This document shows, piece after piece, positions 37,545-48,364 of a stretch of DNA of 64,000 nucleotides. Origin of the DNA: Pipra filicauda (lineage: Eukaryota; Chordata; Aves; Passeriformes; Pipridae); assembly GCF_003945595.2 (NCBI RefSeq), contig NW_024104998.1, positions 3,591,790 to 3,655,789 on the forward strand. Reading direction: 5' to 3'. The notes under the pieces were generated by a model, which was not told where the DNA came from, searched no databases, and was given only the letters and a program-made list of their open reading frames with translations. Numbering within the stretch: the stretch's first letter is position 1; every line of letters begins with the position of its first letter. The translations under genes and the position numbers were made by a program.

Positions 37545-40189
37545 ACTGATAATAAAATTACTGTAACTTTGTTGCTTTCACTTAAAAAAGTAAGCTTATT
37601 TTTCATATAAAAATAACTGTCATGCTAGTTTTGACATGTTGTGTTAATGATATGTAATAAAGTAATGTCATTTCAACAAAGATTCTAATTAGTTGTCAGT
37701 AACACAATATAGTCGTGTATAATTATAAATTTTGTGTGTGAGGAGAACTGCCTTGTTCTCATTACAGGGACTAAAACCGCAGAGCATCACATTTCTCAGT
37801 ATTCTAAGAGAGGAATATAAGAACAAACTCATGACCACGTTAGAGAAGGGCACATAACAACAGAATTAGTAACAGATAGAAAATGTGATGACACTAAACT
37901 GCAGAACATAATTCATCCATGGAAAAAAACCCCACCCTACTCCTATGCTCACATCAGCCTGCAGCTCTCTGGCTGTTGCACAGCTCTCAAACACTGGGGC
38001 AGGCATTTCTTTTCTTCAGCTAATCAAGCCAGCATGGGAAGTGATGCTATCAGGGAAGTCTAGATCAGAAGGGGAGATGAGAAAGATCTAGCAGATCCTA
38101 TAGCACACAGTAAACACTAGGGGAGAGGGACTACAGGAGTCATTCATTGCCTTGTTGCATGGCTTTCTCCTTTAATTCCCAGGAGCTAGAAAATTCAAAA
38201 GAGGACAAGATTGCTGAGTGTGACTGAGTATCACCCAAGCCAGCTGAGTTGCGGTGTGGGAATAAACCCAAAAGCTGTGAGTTCTGATTTCAGGGTGACT
38301 CCATTATTAAACTGTTGTGCGAGGTGCAGAACTAGCTCAGAAGCACATGGGGAAAATGACAAAACAACACACCTAGTTCTCAAGAACTAGACATGGTCTG
38401 GATTAGTAAATTATTAACCCAGACAGTAGTGTTCATTTTTTTTTGAAAGAAAGTTGCTGTAGCCTTTTTTAAAGATTTAGTTACTTATTGTTTTCCTCAG
38501 AAAAGACGGTCAGCTTTACAAGGATCTTGGGAACAGTAAAGAAAAAAAAGAAGGAATATTAAAAGATGAGCATGAGCTGAATTATATGTAGAAATTAATA
38601 ACTTGCTATTTAAACAACTATGATATATCAAAGATAAATTAATCATAATGTTTATTTCATGCTATCTTTTGTATTTGTACAATTTTTTAAGTACTAGGAC
38701 AGGCTGCTTATACTGAAGCACTTTGCAATCACAGTAACACGCTAATGTGACGAGCAAAAGTCTTAGTGAAAGGCTGAAGTATAAGGTTAACACATGAAAT
38801 CTTGTATTGCCTTTATAGTTATGTACATGTTTTTTCTCCTCTTTGGTAAAGCACTCTATTAGTAGGAACAGATGCCACTTTCTCAAGAACTTCATCTGCA
38901 AGAATTGCTGCCCTGAATCAGCTCTTTCCCTTTTTTTTTTCCAGTTTACATGAAGAGGGGTGGCAGCAGCACTCCCTGCAGAATATAAAACTACCCAACC
39001 TTCCAAGCCTTGCTTTTTCTTCCTTACTTGATTTCTCTGCTGGGAATAGCTCATTCAGCAGCACAACAGGCAGCACAACATGGCCTTATACATTGTCTAG
39101 CCCCAAATGTGCAATACCATGCTGGCACTCACCCACAGCGTTCCTCCAGTGGAGCTGCAGGTGTGTTCCAGGCACTGCTACCTCCAGGACCTGCTTTGAA
39201 GAGTGCACCAGATACCCTGGCAAGGGGAGGTTGGGGAAAAAAAAAAGAGAGAGAAAAAATCAATCCATGTTACTGCATTGGAGCTACTCATAAAGGGCCT
39301 CCCCCCCACCCCAAGTTATCAACTCTTGCTGCTAGTAGGTATCTGATGATATTTATATAGTGCATGTGGGTAGTGACTGTGTCCCTTTCTCTGTTGGCTG
39401 TTCTGAGAGCTTCTTTTGACAGCTGATACATGAAAAGATTTGTTGTTTTTTGAAATGTAGTGGCAGAGTTTTTATACTTTGGGCCAGAGTGTCAGTGAAG
39501 GTTCTTTAGTGATGTGTGCATTGGAAGTGACAAGCGGTGAATAACTGACATCAGGCATAAGTAATATTTGTAGTCTGACTTTGATATGTTATTCTTTAAA
39601 AAAATCCAGTCTGTAAATACAGTCTACATTTGTTAGCTTGAAAGGAAGGAAAGGGGATGAGTGCAAATACAGAAGACAGAAGTGGAAAACCGTAACAAGA
39701 AGAAAAAGCAAGCAGAAATAAGCTGATAAAGATAAAAAGGAGTGAGAGTATTAAAAGAGAGAATATAGACATACGAATGGATCAGAACTAATACAAAAAT
39801 GCTGAAAAATGTGAGAAAAATTGAAGATGAAAGGAATCACAATGTAACAGATCAGAAAAAAATAGTGTTTGTAAACTCTAATCTGAATTCCTATATACAA
39901 TCAATAAGGACTTCAGCACCCTATGAAATAAATGTGTTTTGTAAAAGAGGTATGTGATGAAGTCCCATTGACTGGGAAAAACTCTAGTTTGCAAGTCAAA
40001 AGGATTCTGTAAAGTTATTTAAAATGCACAGCAGGAACAGGTGGGGTGGTTGATATGTGTACCGTGTAGAAGCAATTTGGATGGTGATGTAAAACAAATA
40101 TTATGTTTAACACCCATAAGAACAATGCAGTTTTTCAGCAAGAAATGGGTTATTCCAGGGAAGACATTTGAATGAACTTGTGGGGCTCT

Positions 40190-40207
40190 TTCACTGACTT
40201 CAGTGAA
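40190..40207. repeat. Inverted repeat with 8-bp arms
   Basis: TTCACTGA and TCAGTGAA flank the central CT. The sequence resembles the centre of sauropsid MITE-like palindromes built around a TGACTTCAGTG motif, but the flanks are too diverged to confirm. Confidence 0.5.
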
Positions 40208-43200
40208 GCTCATGACTGTATTTTCATTCAGACATTTTGCTTTTCTTTGTTAATTATCTGTAGACTAGAAATGGCAATGAGAGCAGTAAGCCATAAGGTG
40301 GTATGTACTTTTGCTGAATTCTTTATTCACATGTTGCCCATTATTTTCTTTGAGAGTAGGAAAAGTATAATCCAGCAGGGAACAAATCTTTAAAGTCATT
40401 GAAGTACTTTCCAAAAGGAAATATTTTACATCCGAAAACGAGAAGAGAGAGAGATAAGGGACTTACAGGATAGGTCAGTGGCTGAAGCAGAATATCAGCT
40501 CCTACTTGGTGGTCTCATTATCACCCCCAAACAGCACTTTTACATAGAAGAGTTGTCTGATAAAACTTCACATCAGTCAGCACACTTTTTCAAAGTACTG
40601 AACGTAATAACAGGAAAAGTATGCAAGTCAATATGTTTAAATAGCATAAATCACAGAAGAGACACATTGTCTATCCACGAGAAAAAAAACCAAAACCAAA
40701 AAACCAAACAGATTTTAATATTGTATTATGGAAGTGGAGCATCAACTGCCTTCTTCCTTTACTTGGCTGCTCATAGGACTTAGTTGCAGCAGAAAAGCCA
40801 TACAGTAGGCTTTTAGGAAGGGGTGGAGCCAACACTGCGTAGGGACTGCACTCAGCTCTACTTCCAGAGAAGCCACGGGTGCTAAACAGCTTTCAAATGC
40901 TTACCTTTCCACAGCTGTGAACAGAGATGCTACCTTTGTGCTTCTGTTCTAGCAATTGAATAAATATTTATTATTTCCTCATTTCACATGGCCTCTTCAG
41001 TTTTGTGATAAAATGTGTAAATTGTTAGAAGATCTTGGCTAGAGGGAACTACACGCAGCTAGGCATGTCGTGCCTTGTTATATAATAGATTAACTAAAGG
41101 AGTAATAAATTGCTTATTCGATTGCTAAGTGCAACAATGCAGGAATGTATTTTACACCAGACAGATCTGTTGTAGATGTTTTTGGAAATGGCAATGTCAT
41201 CTAAAATTGTATTTAAAAGGGTGTGCAAAATAACTATAAAAGAGTGAGGTTTTTATGAGGAAAACAACACTCTGAAATGATATGGTGTAGCATTATTGTT
41301 ACATTACAGAATCTGAAAGTATAACTTACAAGAAAAACTTGCCCATAAAAATTTCACTTAGTCTTTAAATAAATATATTTAAATTTTTAAATTTTACCTA
41401 TTCTTTCTTGTCCAGAATTTCTGGAATTATTTCCAAACTCATTCCCAGCTATTCAAGTGGGAGATATTTTATTACAGTTACCATATACTGGGATATATCC
41501 TACTTTACTCAGCAACCATTTTTCACTAACAACAAGGAGATTTTATGTGAATGAAATGATGGGAACTGTTGGTGCATGTAAAGAAAGATTTGATTCTTCT
41601 AGTTTATATCCCATTAAAAGAGCCCTAATACAATTCAGAGCTTCAGGAAAATCACTGTGCAATATATGGAACTTTACTTACAATTGTAATTCCTACTTTT
41701 ACAATGTTTAACACAGATACAAAGCACAACCTGAGTTCAGAAACACGAAACATCCCTTTTGCGGGGTGCCTCCAATTTAATTTGTGTTTAGTTCATGCTG
41801 TCAGTGATAGACTTCAGCTACCACTCAAGCATTTCCCTGATTTTTGACTAGGTATATGTAATATTCACAGTCTATTAACAACATGGACATAACACTGTTA
41901 GCCTTTAGGGAAATATTTGTTTGTTGTTAATGCTGCAGATTGAAATTTAAGCATATATTCAAGACGTACATTCACCTTCAGATTTAGTGCTACATAAAGT
42001 TTCTTCAGAGATATGTAAAATAGTTAAGAAGGCTGCATACAGCTGATTTCAAGGAGAAACATGAACAAATATTCTTGTCTATTTAAGTTTATGACATTTA
42101 TTATCTGCCTCAGTATATTATGCTCTACCTTACTTAATTTTGCAAAGCTGTTATTAATATGTTTTATTCATAAAAGAAAGTGTCAAAACTATGTTGCTAA
42201 TCCCCCTGACTCCATAATAAATCATTGCTTGTTTGCTGTACTATAATATGTATTTTCAATAATGCAGAAGCAAGCTTAGGTCCTTAGGCAATAAAAGTCT
42301 TCATATAAAGCAACTGTTCTTTTGCAAAAAAAATAAAAAAAAGGATCTCAGATCTCTCTAAAATCCCTAGCACTCTGAAAACTTCTGGGGATTTCAGGTG
42401 TAAGCTTTGCAGGTGCCAAACTGTTTCCCCTCGTACTTAGCGCATTGCTGTGCAGGGTCTTCGGACCAGCCAGGGACAGCTTGGTTTTGTACCCACAAAA
42501 TGAAGGATGTGGGCAGCAACATGTGCTGTCCTCTACCTTTTTGTTAAACTTGAGTTGATTTGTAGCAACATCTACTTTCTTTCGCTAAAAGGAATTCAAA
42601 TATATGAGGCAGGAAAGGTTGTCCAACTGTCAAGTATATTCTATTTAGTCCCCATTGAAGTTTTGAGAAGCATGAAGCACATTGTGTTAAAACTGGATAA
42701 TAAGCTAAGACCTTTTTAAATTTTTTTTTTGTTATTATATTGTACATATGGAGTATGTTAAACTTGATATGTACTCTTGCTAGAGATACCAAATGTTCAA
42801 AACACAGTTTAAAGTAAGAATCACTCATCTCTGAATCACTATCCTGCATTATGCTACAAATTGCTATTGTTTGTAAGAAATCTCCCTCCTAGGCCTCAGG
42901 TGACTTTTAATGAAACTATCTATTCCCTCTGTGTATTCCTGCAAATTTTTGCCACATGTTATTCTTCACATTTTGAAAGCTTTCTTTTTTAAAACTTCAA
43001 AGTATTTTGCAGCACTGGCTGTATAAGAATGGTTGCTAACTTTAAATTATCCATATTTCTAATGTTAAGTCTTTGTCATTACATGTACCACTAGTATAAA
43101 GAGTGATGGGAGCTCTCTGCACCTGAATTGTGTTCAATCATAAGAAGGTGCTAAATCTCACTTGACCAAAATGGACTACAGAGTACATTTTCCTGCACAA

Positions 43201-44473
43201 TGAGTCCAGGTCTGCATTGGCATATCACCTGAGTTTTTCTTGAAGGAAGGAATAGAACAACCATCTCTAGGAAAACAGTGAATCAGATATAAACTGACTC
43301 TGCCCTCAAGCAAGTGGTGTTCTGTAATTACCAGTAAGATTTCTAATGCTAAAAAGATTTTGCAGGTGAAACTGTTGGCATTCTGCATTATTACCCAAGA
43401 AGCACCTGGATGTTACAGTATGGATGTAACTGTTTCTAACTCTTTAGTCAGATCCTCTAGAAACACTGTAGATACTTTGATTTCCTCTTCTTTGTTTCCT
43501 CTCTCTCAAGAGAGTCCTTGGTAAGAAAAGGCATAAGGGGCCTCCCACGTTCCCCCAGCAGCAGAGCTACATTCATGCTGGCAAACCTGTGTCCTCAAGC
43601 ATCCACTTGCACCAGTCCTTTGCAACTCATGGTGTGGCTGAACAAAGTGACACTACAGAGCCAGCTGCTGGCCCCACAGGAGACCTTATCACTATGGCAG
43701 CCCAGAGCAAAGCAAAATAATGAAAGGGGGGAAGAAAATGTTTTCAGCCTCCATTCTTCTGGAGAGCAATTGGGAAGGTTATACCTATAGTTAAAGCAAG
43801 AGAAAGCACCAAAAAAATACATTCTTCTGAAAAATCACAATTGTATCATGGCAAAAAAGTCAGAGAATGAGAGAAATGCTCCTTTGCATATCTTTTCTCC
43901 ATACAGTATTTATTGTCATTACAAGCTTGAAGAAATATTTTTTTCAGGAGCTCCCATGTCTACTTAAGTCCCAGTGACTTCTTGGTGCTTAAAGTACTTT
44001 TGAAAATGAGACTACGTAATAGATTTTCTACTTGGGGATTTCAGAAAAATGTTTATGAGGAGGTATGCATCTGAGTAACGTAAGAACTTCTGAAAATTTT
44101 ACCATGAAACAAAGAGTACATATTTATGAGATTAGTTCACTTCTCTTAGCATACCATAGTTCTCCTTGGATATCATAAGAAATCTGAATTCCGTAACGTT
44201 GTAAACAACAGAAACTGCAATTATTGTAGAGCTAAATAAATTCTTCATATAAATATTTACTTCCAACATAATATGCAGTATAGCTGGTTTGTAAGTAAAC
44301 AAAAGTGATGCATGTGTGTGTGATGCTTCATATCTACCACTAGATTAAAAGATAATATATGAAATATGCTAATATTGCAGGAAAACATTTTCTAACAGGA
44401 ATTATTTTTTCTCTTTTATGGAACAAATGTAGTGTATATTTATCATCATTAACCATTCACTGTTAAATAATGT

Positions 44474-44497
44474 AAAAAAAAAAAAAAACAAAAAAAA
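44474..44497. repeat. Poly-A run
   Basis: Fifteen A, one C, then eight A. Simple low-complexity repeat. Confidence 0.9.
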
Positions 44498-45084
44498 TCA
44501 GCACATCAAAACAAAACCATGCTTATGTGTTTCGTTCAAGGTTTACGTTTCAAAAGACGGGCTCTGGGAGTTAATGAATATACTTTCTTCTTATCTGAAA
44601 CATTAATCTGAGACTTGTTATAGGAGTATTTGGGGGGAAATTACTCCATAATAATAAAGCTGTTGCTAGGAGGCTAGAGAAACCTAAACCAATTTGGCTT
44701 GGAGAAACAGATAATCAGTGTCTTAGTACTTTCTTTCTAAAGTGCTCTCATGCTTTTCCCCGAGAGCAGGAAACCAGTGACTGGAGAATAAATCTCCGTT
44801 CTGATTGTTTACAGAGTATAATGAGGGCCTCAAGCAAAGAAATGCATCATTTGCTTTATACCTGCAGCTGAACTGCAACGCATCCCACTTAATACCCACC
44901 GAATACTATTCCAGACTTGGAACAAAAAGCCATCATTTTAGATAAACACGCCCTTACCCTGCAAGGGTATAATTCTTTGGAGGAAAGTTTAAAACAGTCC
45001 ATCTCACAAAGCATTTCTGGTCTTTTAAGATTTTGTGACGACCTCACAATTAAGTTTTCACATTTTCTTGTTTGTTAACATCTG

Positions 45085-46020
45085 ATCCAGATGTAATTTG
45101 CTGCCTTTATTTCTGTTGCCTTCCCTTTTCCCAAATCTTGCTTCTTTTCCTTTTTTAACAATCTATGTCTCATTCTGGAGAGGGAGAACTGAGACTTTGA
45201 CAGCATCCCCTCTCTCCCAAATCCATAAAAAATATGTTTCCTCTGCTTTCATCTGCGATCACTCAATAATTGCATTTTCCCAGATGAATCTTCTCTTGGG
45301 GCCTCAGTGGCTCCCTGGGCATCTCCAGATTCCCACCTTGTATTGCTCACCGCTCCTTGCTTGTGGCCTGGCTTATTCTCATTTTCTTTCTCCTCTTGGT
45401 GCTTCTGAACCTCAAATTAAAAATCTTTTTTTTCCCTCTCAGCATGTTGTGCCTACATGTGTTTCTCCACTACTGTCTCTTGGATGACCTGTTGTTTCTC
45501 AAGATCAAGCCGCTCTAAAATGGAACTTCTGTTACTTCTTCCTAAAATTCCATTGCTTTATCACCAGACTTCCACTGATTCTTTTATTTAATCTGGAACA
45601 TTCAAAATAACAACCTTTTTTTTGGTGGATATGTGATAAAAAATAAAAGCCATGATAGTGATCATCTCATAACTGACATTAAACCACTTCCTACTAGCCT
45701 TCTTTTTTTACCTATACAATGTATGCCATTTCAAGTTAAACTTTACTCAACCTCAGGTTCACTCACCAGAGTCCCCATACATCTTCCTTATGGAATTCAG
45801 GCTTCCTTACCATCATATTTAAGACTCTTTGCAGCTTTTATCTGACAATATCTCATCTGACAATACCTCATTCACTCTACCTCATCTCTCTCTAGATAAT
45901 GCTTAAAATTTTCCTTCATCCCTCTTTTTCATGGTAATCTTCCCTCTCCAAGCAAGTTTATTTTTTCTTCCTTCCTTGTTGGCTTCCTCTTTTCACCTCA
46001 AACCTCTGAAGTTATAAAAA
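45085..46020 (+). repeat. Pyrimidine-rich block, possible old LINE remnant
   Basis: The plus strand is strongly rich in C and T. Scattered phrases such as AAAATGGAACTTCTGTTACT followed by TCTTCCTAAAATTC recall the sense strand of old L2-like LINEs of amniotes. A 15-bp tandem pair (TCTGACAATATCTCA, then the same with one change) lies at 45,841-45,870. The plus-strand frame at 45,098-45,487 is not recognised. Family assignment is a guess. Confidence 0.25.
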
Positions 46021-46295
46021 TTACTTTATATTGGAATCAACAAAACAAACAACCCCAAATCTGTTCAGATATATGCCTTTGACTTCTGATACTTATAGGT
46101 CAAAAGGAAGGCAAGAAAGATAGTTGTCGTATTTCAAAACAAGAAGAAAATACATTGCTGTTTGTCTGTTTTTGTACAAGGTACAAGGTACCACAAAGGA
46201 TTTCTGTAAGTGGTATTACCTATGCTAAATTCCCTACAGTTGAGTCCCATCAGTGAAACTTTAATTTCTCTGTTGCAACAGTAATTTTCTTAAAG

Positions 46296-46440
46296 CCTTG
46301 ATCCAACAAAGTGCTTAAATGCTTGTGCTCAGACTTGTGAGTGACCTCACTGCAGATACTGGAATTGCTCACCTCATATACTTGCAATTAAGCATACAAA
46401 TAATTATTTTACTCAATTTGTGCTTTAAGCTAGCTTAGTA
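46296..46440. mobile_element. MITE-like palindromic repeat remnant
   Basis: The left arm (CCTTGATCCAACAAAGTGCT, then TAAATGCTTGTGCTCA) matches the start of a repeat class I know as common in turtles, crocodilians and birds. The right arm (CTCACCTCATATACTTGCAA, then TTAAGCATA) is a decayed inverted copy. The central part holds GTGAGTGACCTCACTGCAG. This inverted layout is typical of non-autonomous DNA transposons. The recall is from general knowledge and the match is imperfect. Confidence 0.5.
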
Positions 46441-47975
46441 GTTTATATTACATTCATTTTGCATCCAGGACATAAAAGAAATCATTTAGAGAAACATATT
46501 TTGCAAGATGCTGAATTTAAGCAGTTTTTTCTGGTTTTAAAGTATTTTTAGCTGAGACATTGACTTTATTCTTCAGACTAAGACATTAGTCTTCTGACTT
46601 TTATGGAAACTCTCAGTTAAATAAAGAGTATATTAAAAAAATGTGAAATCTCCTTATACTAACACCTAAGGATGAAAATGAATACAATATCTTCTTTTCT
46701 ACTTCACATAAAAATGCTTTACCATAATGACACATTTTAAAAGGGTATTCCTTTTAATAAATGCTGACTTCCTCAGAAATAAAGATATGGATAAATGGAT
46801 GTGGAAATGTAAAAACATATGACATAAAGCATTTATTGATGAAAAAAGGCTCGGTGTTCCTTCACAGATACTACTCTGAGTTATTATAGCATTAACAGTG
46901 GTGCAAATACTGCAAAATCTAATTGCTTTGTGTCAGATTTCCACTACTCCTTCCAGATATCCTTTTCCAGAAGTTACTGCATTAAAGCATCAGAATCTTC
47001 CACTGTTTCAAAATATGTATGACACTGAGACAATAATTCTCAAGGTCACTTCCCAGAATCTTTTCTATTGATCGGCACTAAAAACTATTATATGTCTGTC
47101 TGGGTGAAAACTTGTTAGGCTACTGCTAGCAGCTCCTGAGGGTTTAGTCTGTTTTATGGAATAGCACACGTATAAATGTAGGTCTCTCCTCCAGGTATCC
47201 CATCTCTACATTTAAATATTACATAAGGTACGGGCTGGGAGCAAACCAGGAGATTTTCTCACATGGTGCACTGTTAAAGAAGAGTACAAAAAGCTGAGCT
47301 CTGCATGCCCTCAGTGTGCTGGACGGGAGTCAGCACAGCTCTGTGCAGCCAAGATAGCCCCTTTCATGTGTGAGATCAGAGGTTCAGCCTCTTTGCTGAT
47401 CAGACCACTACAGCTTTTAGCAAGGAAATTTGGATTTACGTTTGCAGTTTTAAATATCCTCATCTGTGCTTGCTGCCAGGTTAGGAACAGCTCTGGGTAC
47501 TGGGAGGATGAGCGTTAAGGAAAGGTATTGAATTCTCACACATGTGAGGAGAGACGCTGGTGTGTATCTTCTGCCCTGCTCAGGGGAAAGCATTGAGGAC
47601 AGTGCTCTGAGATCAGCCTGCTGTGAGCAGGTTCCCTGACCAATGCCATCTACCTAGAGATAGTCTTCTCCCAAATCAGTTTTGAAACCATCTTCCCTCT
47701 TGCTGTGGTGATGGACAATGTGCTGCTTTGAATTTCTCAGTTTTTGTCAGAGCAGATGTTTCTGTGGTGCCACTGAATTCAGGCTGTGGGTAGTTGGCAC
47801 TTCTGAAGAGGAACTGTGTATGATTCCAAAGATCATCTCTGTCCCTATAACGTAGGGGGGGAAATGCTGTGCAGTTAACTTTTCAGTGCAAGGATTAAAA
47901 GCTGCTGACTTTTCTGAGCTGGGCCCCAGTTCCATCTATACACGTGCGACTGACACTCATACACACACAACTCAC
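46441..47975. other. Non-coding DNA
   Basis: No gene or repeat recognised. From about 47.2 to 47.7 kb the DNA is richer in GC but has no convincing frame. Confidence 0.45.
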
Positions 47976-48292
47976 TTAATTGAGAACTGAGTCATTCCTC
48001 CTACATTCAAACCCGTGTTCCCAACAGCTGCTCCATGATGTCTTCTGTAGCTTTTAGGGTTTGGGTTTGGGGTTTTTTCGCTGGAATTTTCTTGTCTATA
48101 CTGTGTATTTCTTGTTAAATCATGGTCACAGCCCTCCATAATCTTGACATTCCCGGTTTCTACTGGCAGGGCACCAATAGCTGTTCTTCCCGTTGTCAGT
48201 TCTGCTGCTATTGCTCTTATAAAGATGTTTCTGGGAGTTTTGAGCGGTTTGATTCCTTTAGACAAAGACACCAGCATCAGCCTGGTTTCCAT
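47976..48292 (-). CDS. Weak candidate first coding exon, unrecognised
   Basis: On the minus strand an ATG at 48,292-48,290 sits in a strong start context (GTAGCCATGG). The frame is open for 105 codons plus two bases and ends exactly at a strong donor: CTCAATTAA followed by GTGAGTTG (exon end 47,976). The first in-frame stop overlaps the donor itself. The predicted peptide begins METRLMLVSLSKG, is basic and has no transmembrane segment or domain I know. Caution: the plus strand is also open over the same stretch (48,051-48,358), there is no CpG island, and no partner exon was found. It could be a chance frame, a retrocopy remnant or an unknown repeat. The start codon lies inside an X-box-like palindrome. 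Confidence 0.2.
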
Positions 48293-48298
48293 GGCTAC
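48285..48298. promoter_or_regulatory. X-box-like site (RFX type)
   Basis: GTTTCCATGGCTAC resembles the RFX X-box (two GTTNCC-type half-sites facing each other). The half-sites are imperfect; the reverse strand reads GTAGCCATGGAAAC. Binding is inference. Confidence 0.25.
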
Positions 48299-48364
48299 CA
48301 ACTCCTCAATCTCTCCTCAATACAGACTTTTCAGCCACTCTCATTCAAAAAAATAGTGAAATAA

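Larger units (their letters stand above)
36126..46295. other. AT-rich non-coding DNA
   Basis: Nothing coding is recognised. The 130-codon minus frame at 39,054-38,662 has an ATG but no known domain. It includes a 25-bp tandem duplication (37,495-37,544), an 18-bp palindromic site (40,190-40,207), an A15-C-A8 run (44,474-44,497), a motif-rich block at 44.56-44.9 kb and a pyrimidine-rich block at 45.1-46.0 kb that may be old LINE sequence. Confidence 0.45.

Noticed and set aside
38662..39054. 130-codon ATG frame on the minus strand
   Set aside because: Basic, low-information product with no domain, no splice context and a length not surprising for 64 kb of AT-rich DNA.
48055..48078. Telomere-like TTTAGGGTTTGGGTTTGGGG
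   Set aside because: Contains only one TTAGGG unit; the rest is TTTGGG. Too short for an interstitial telomere.
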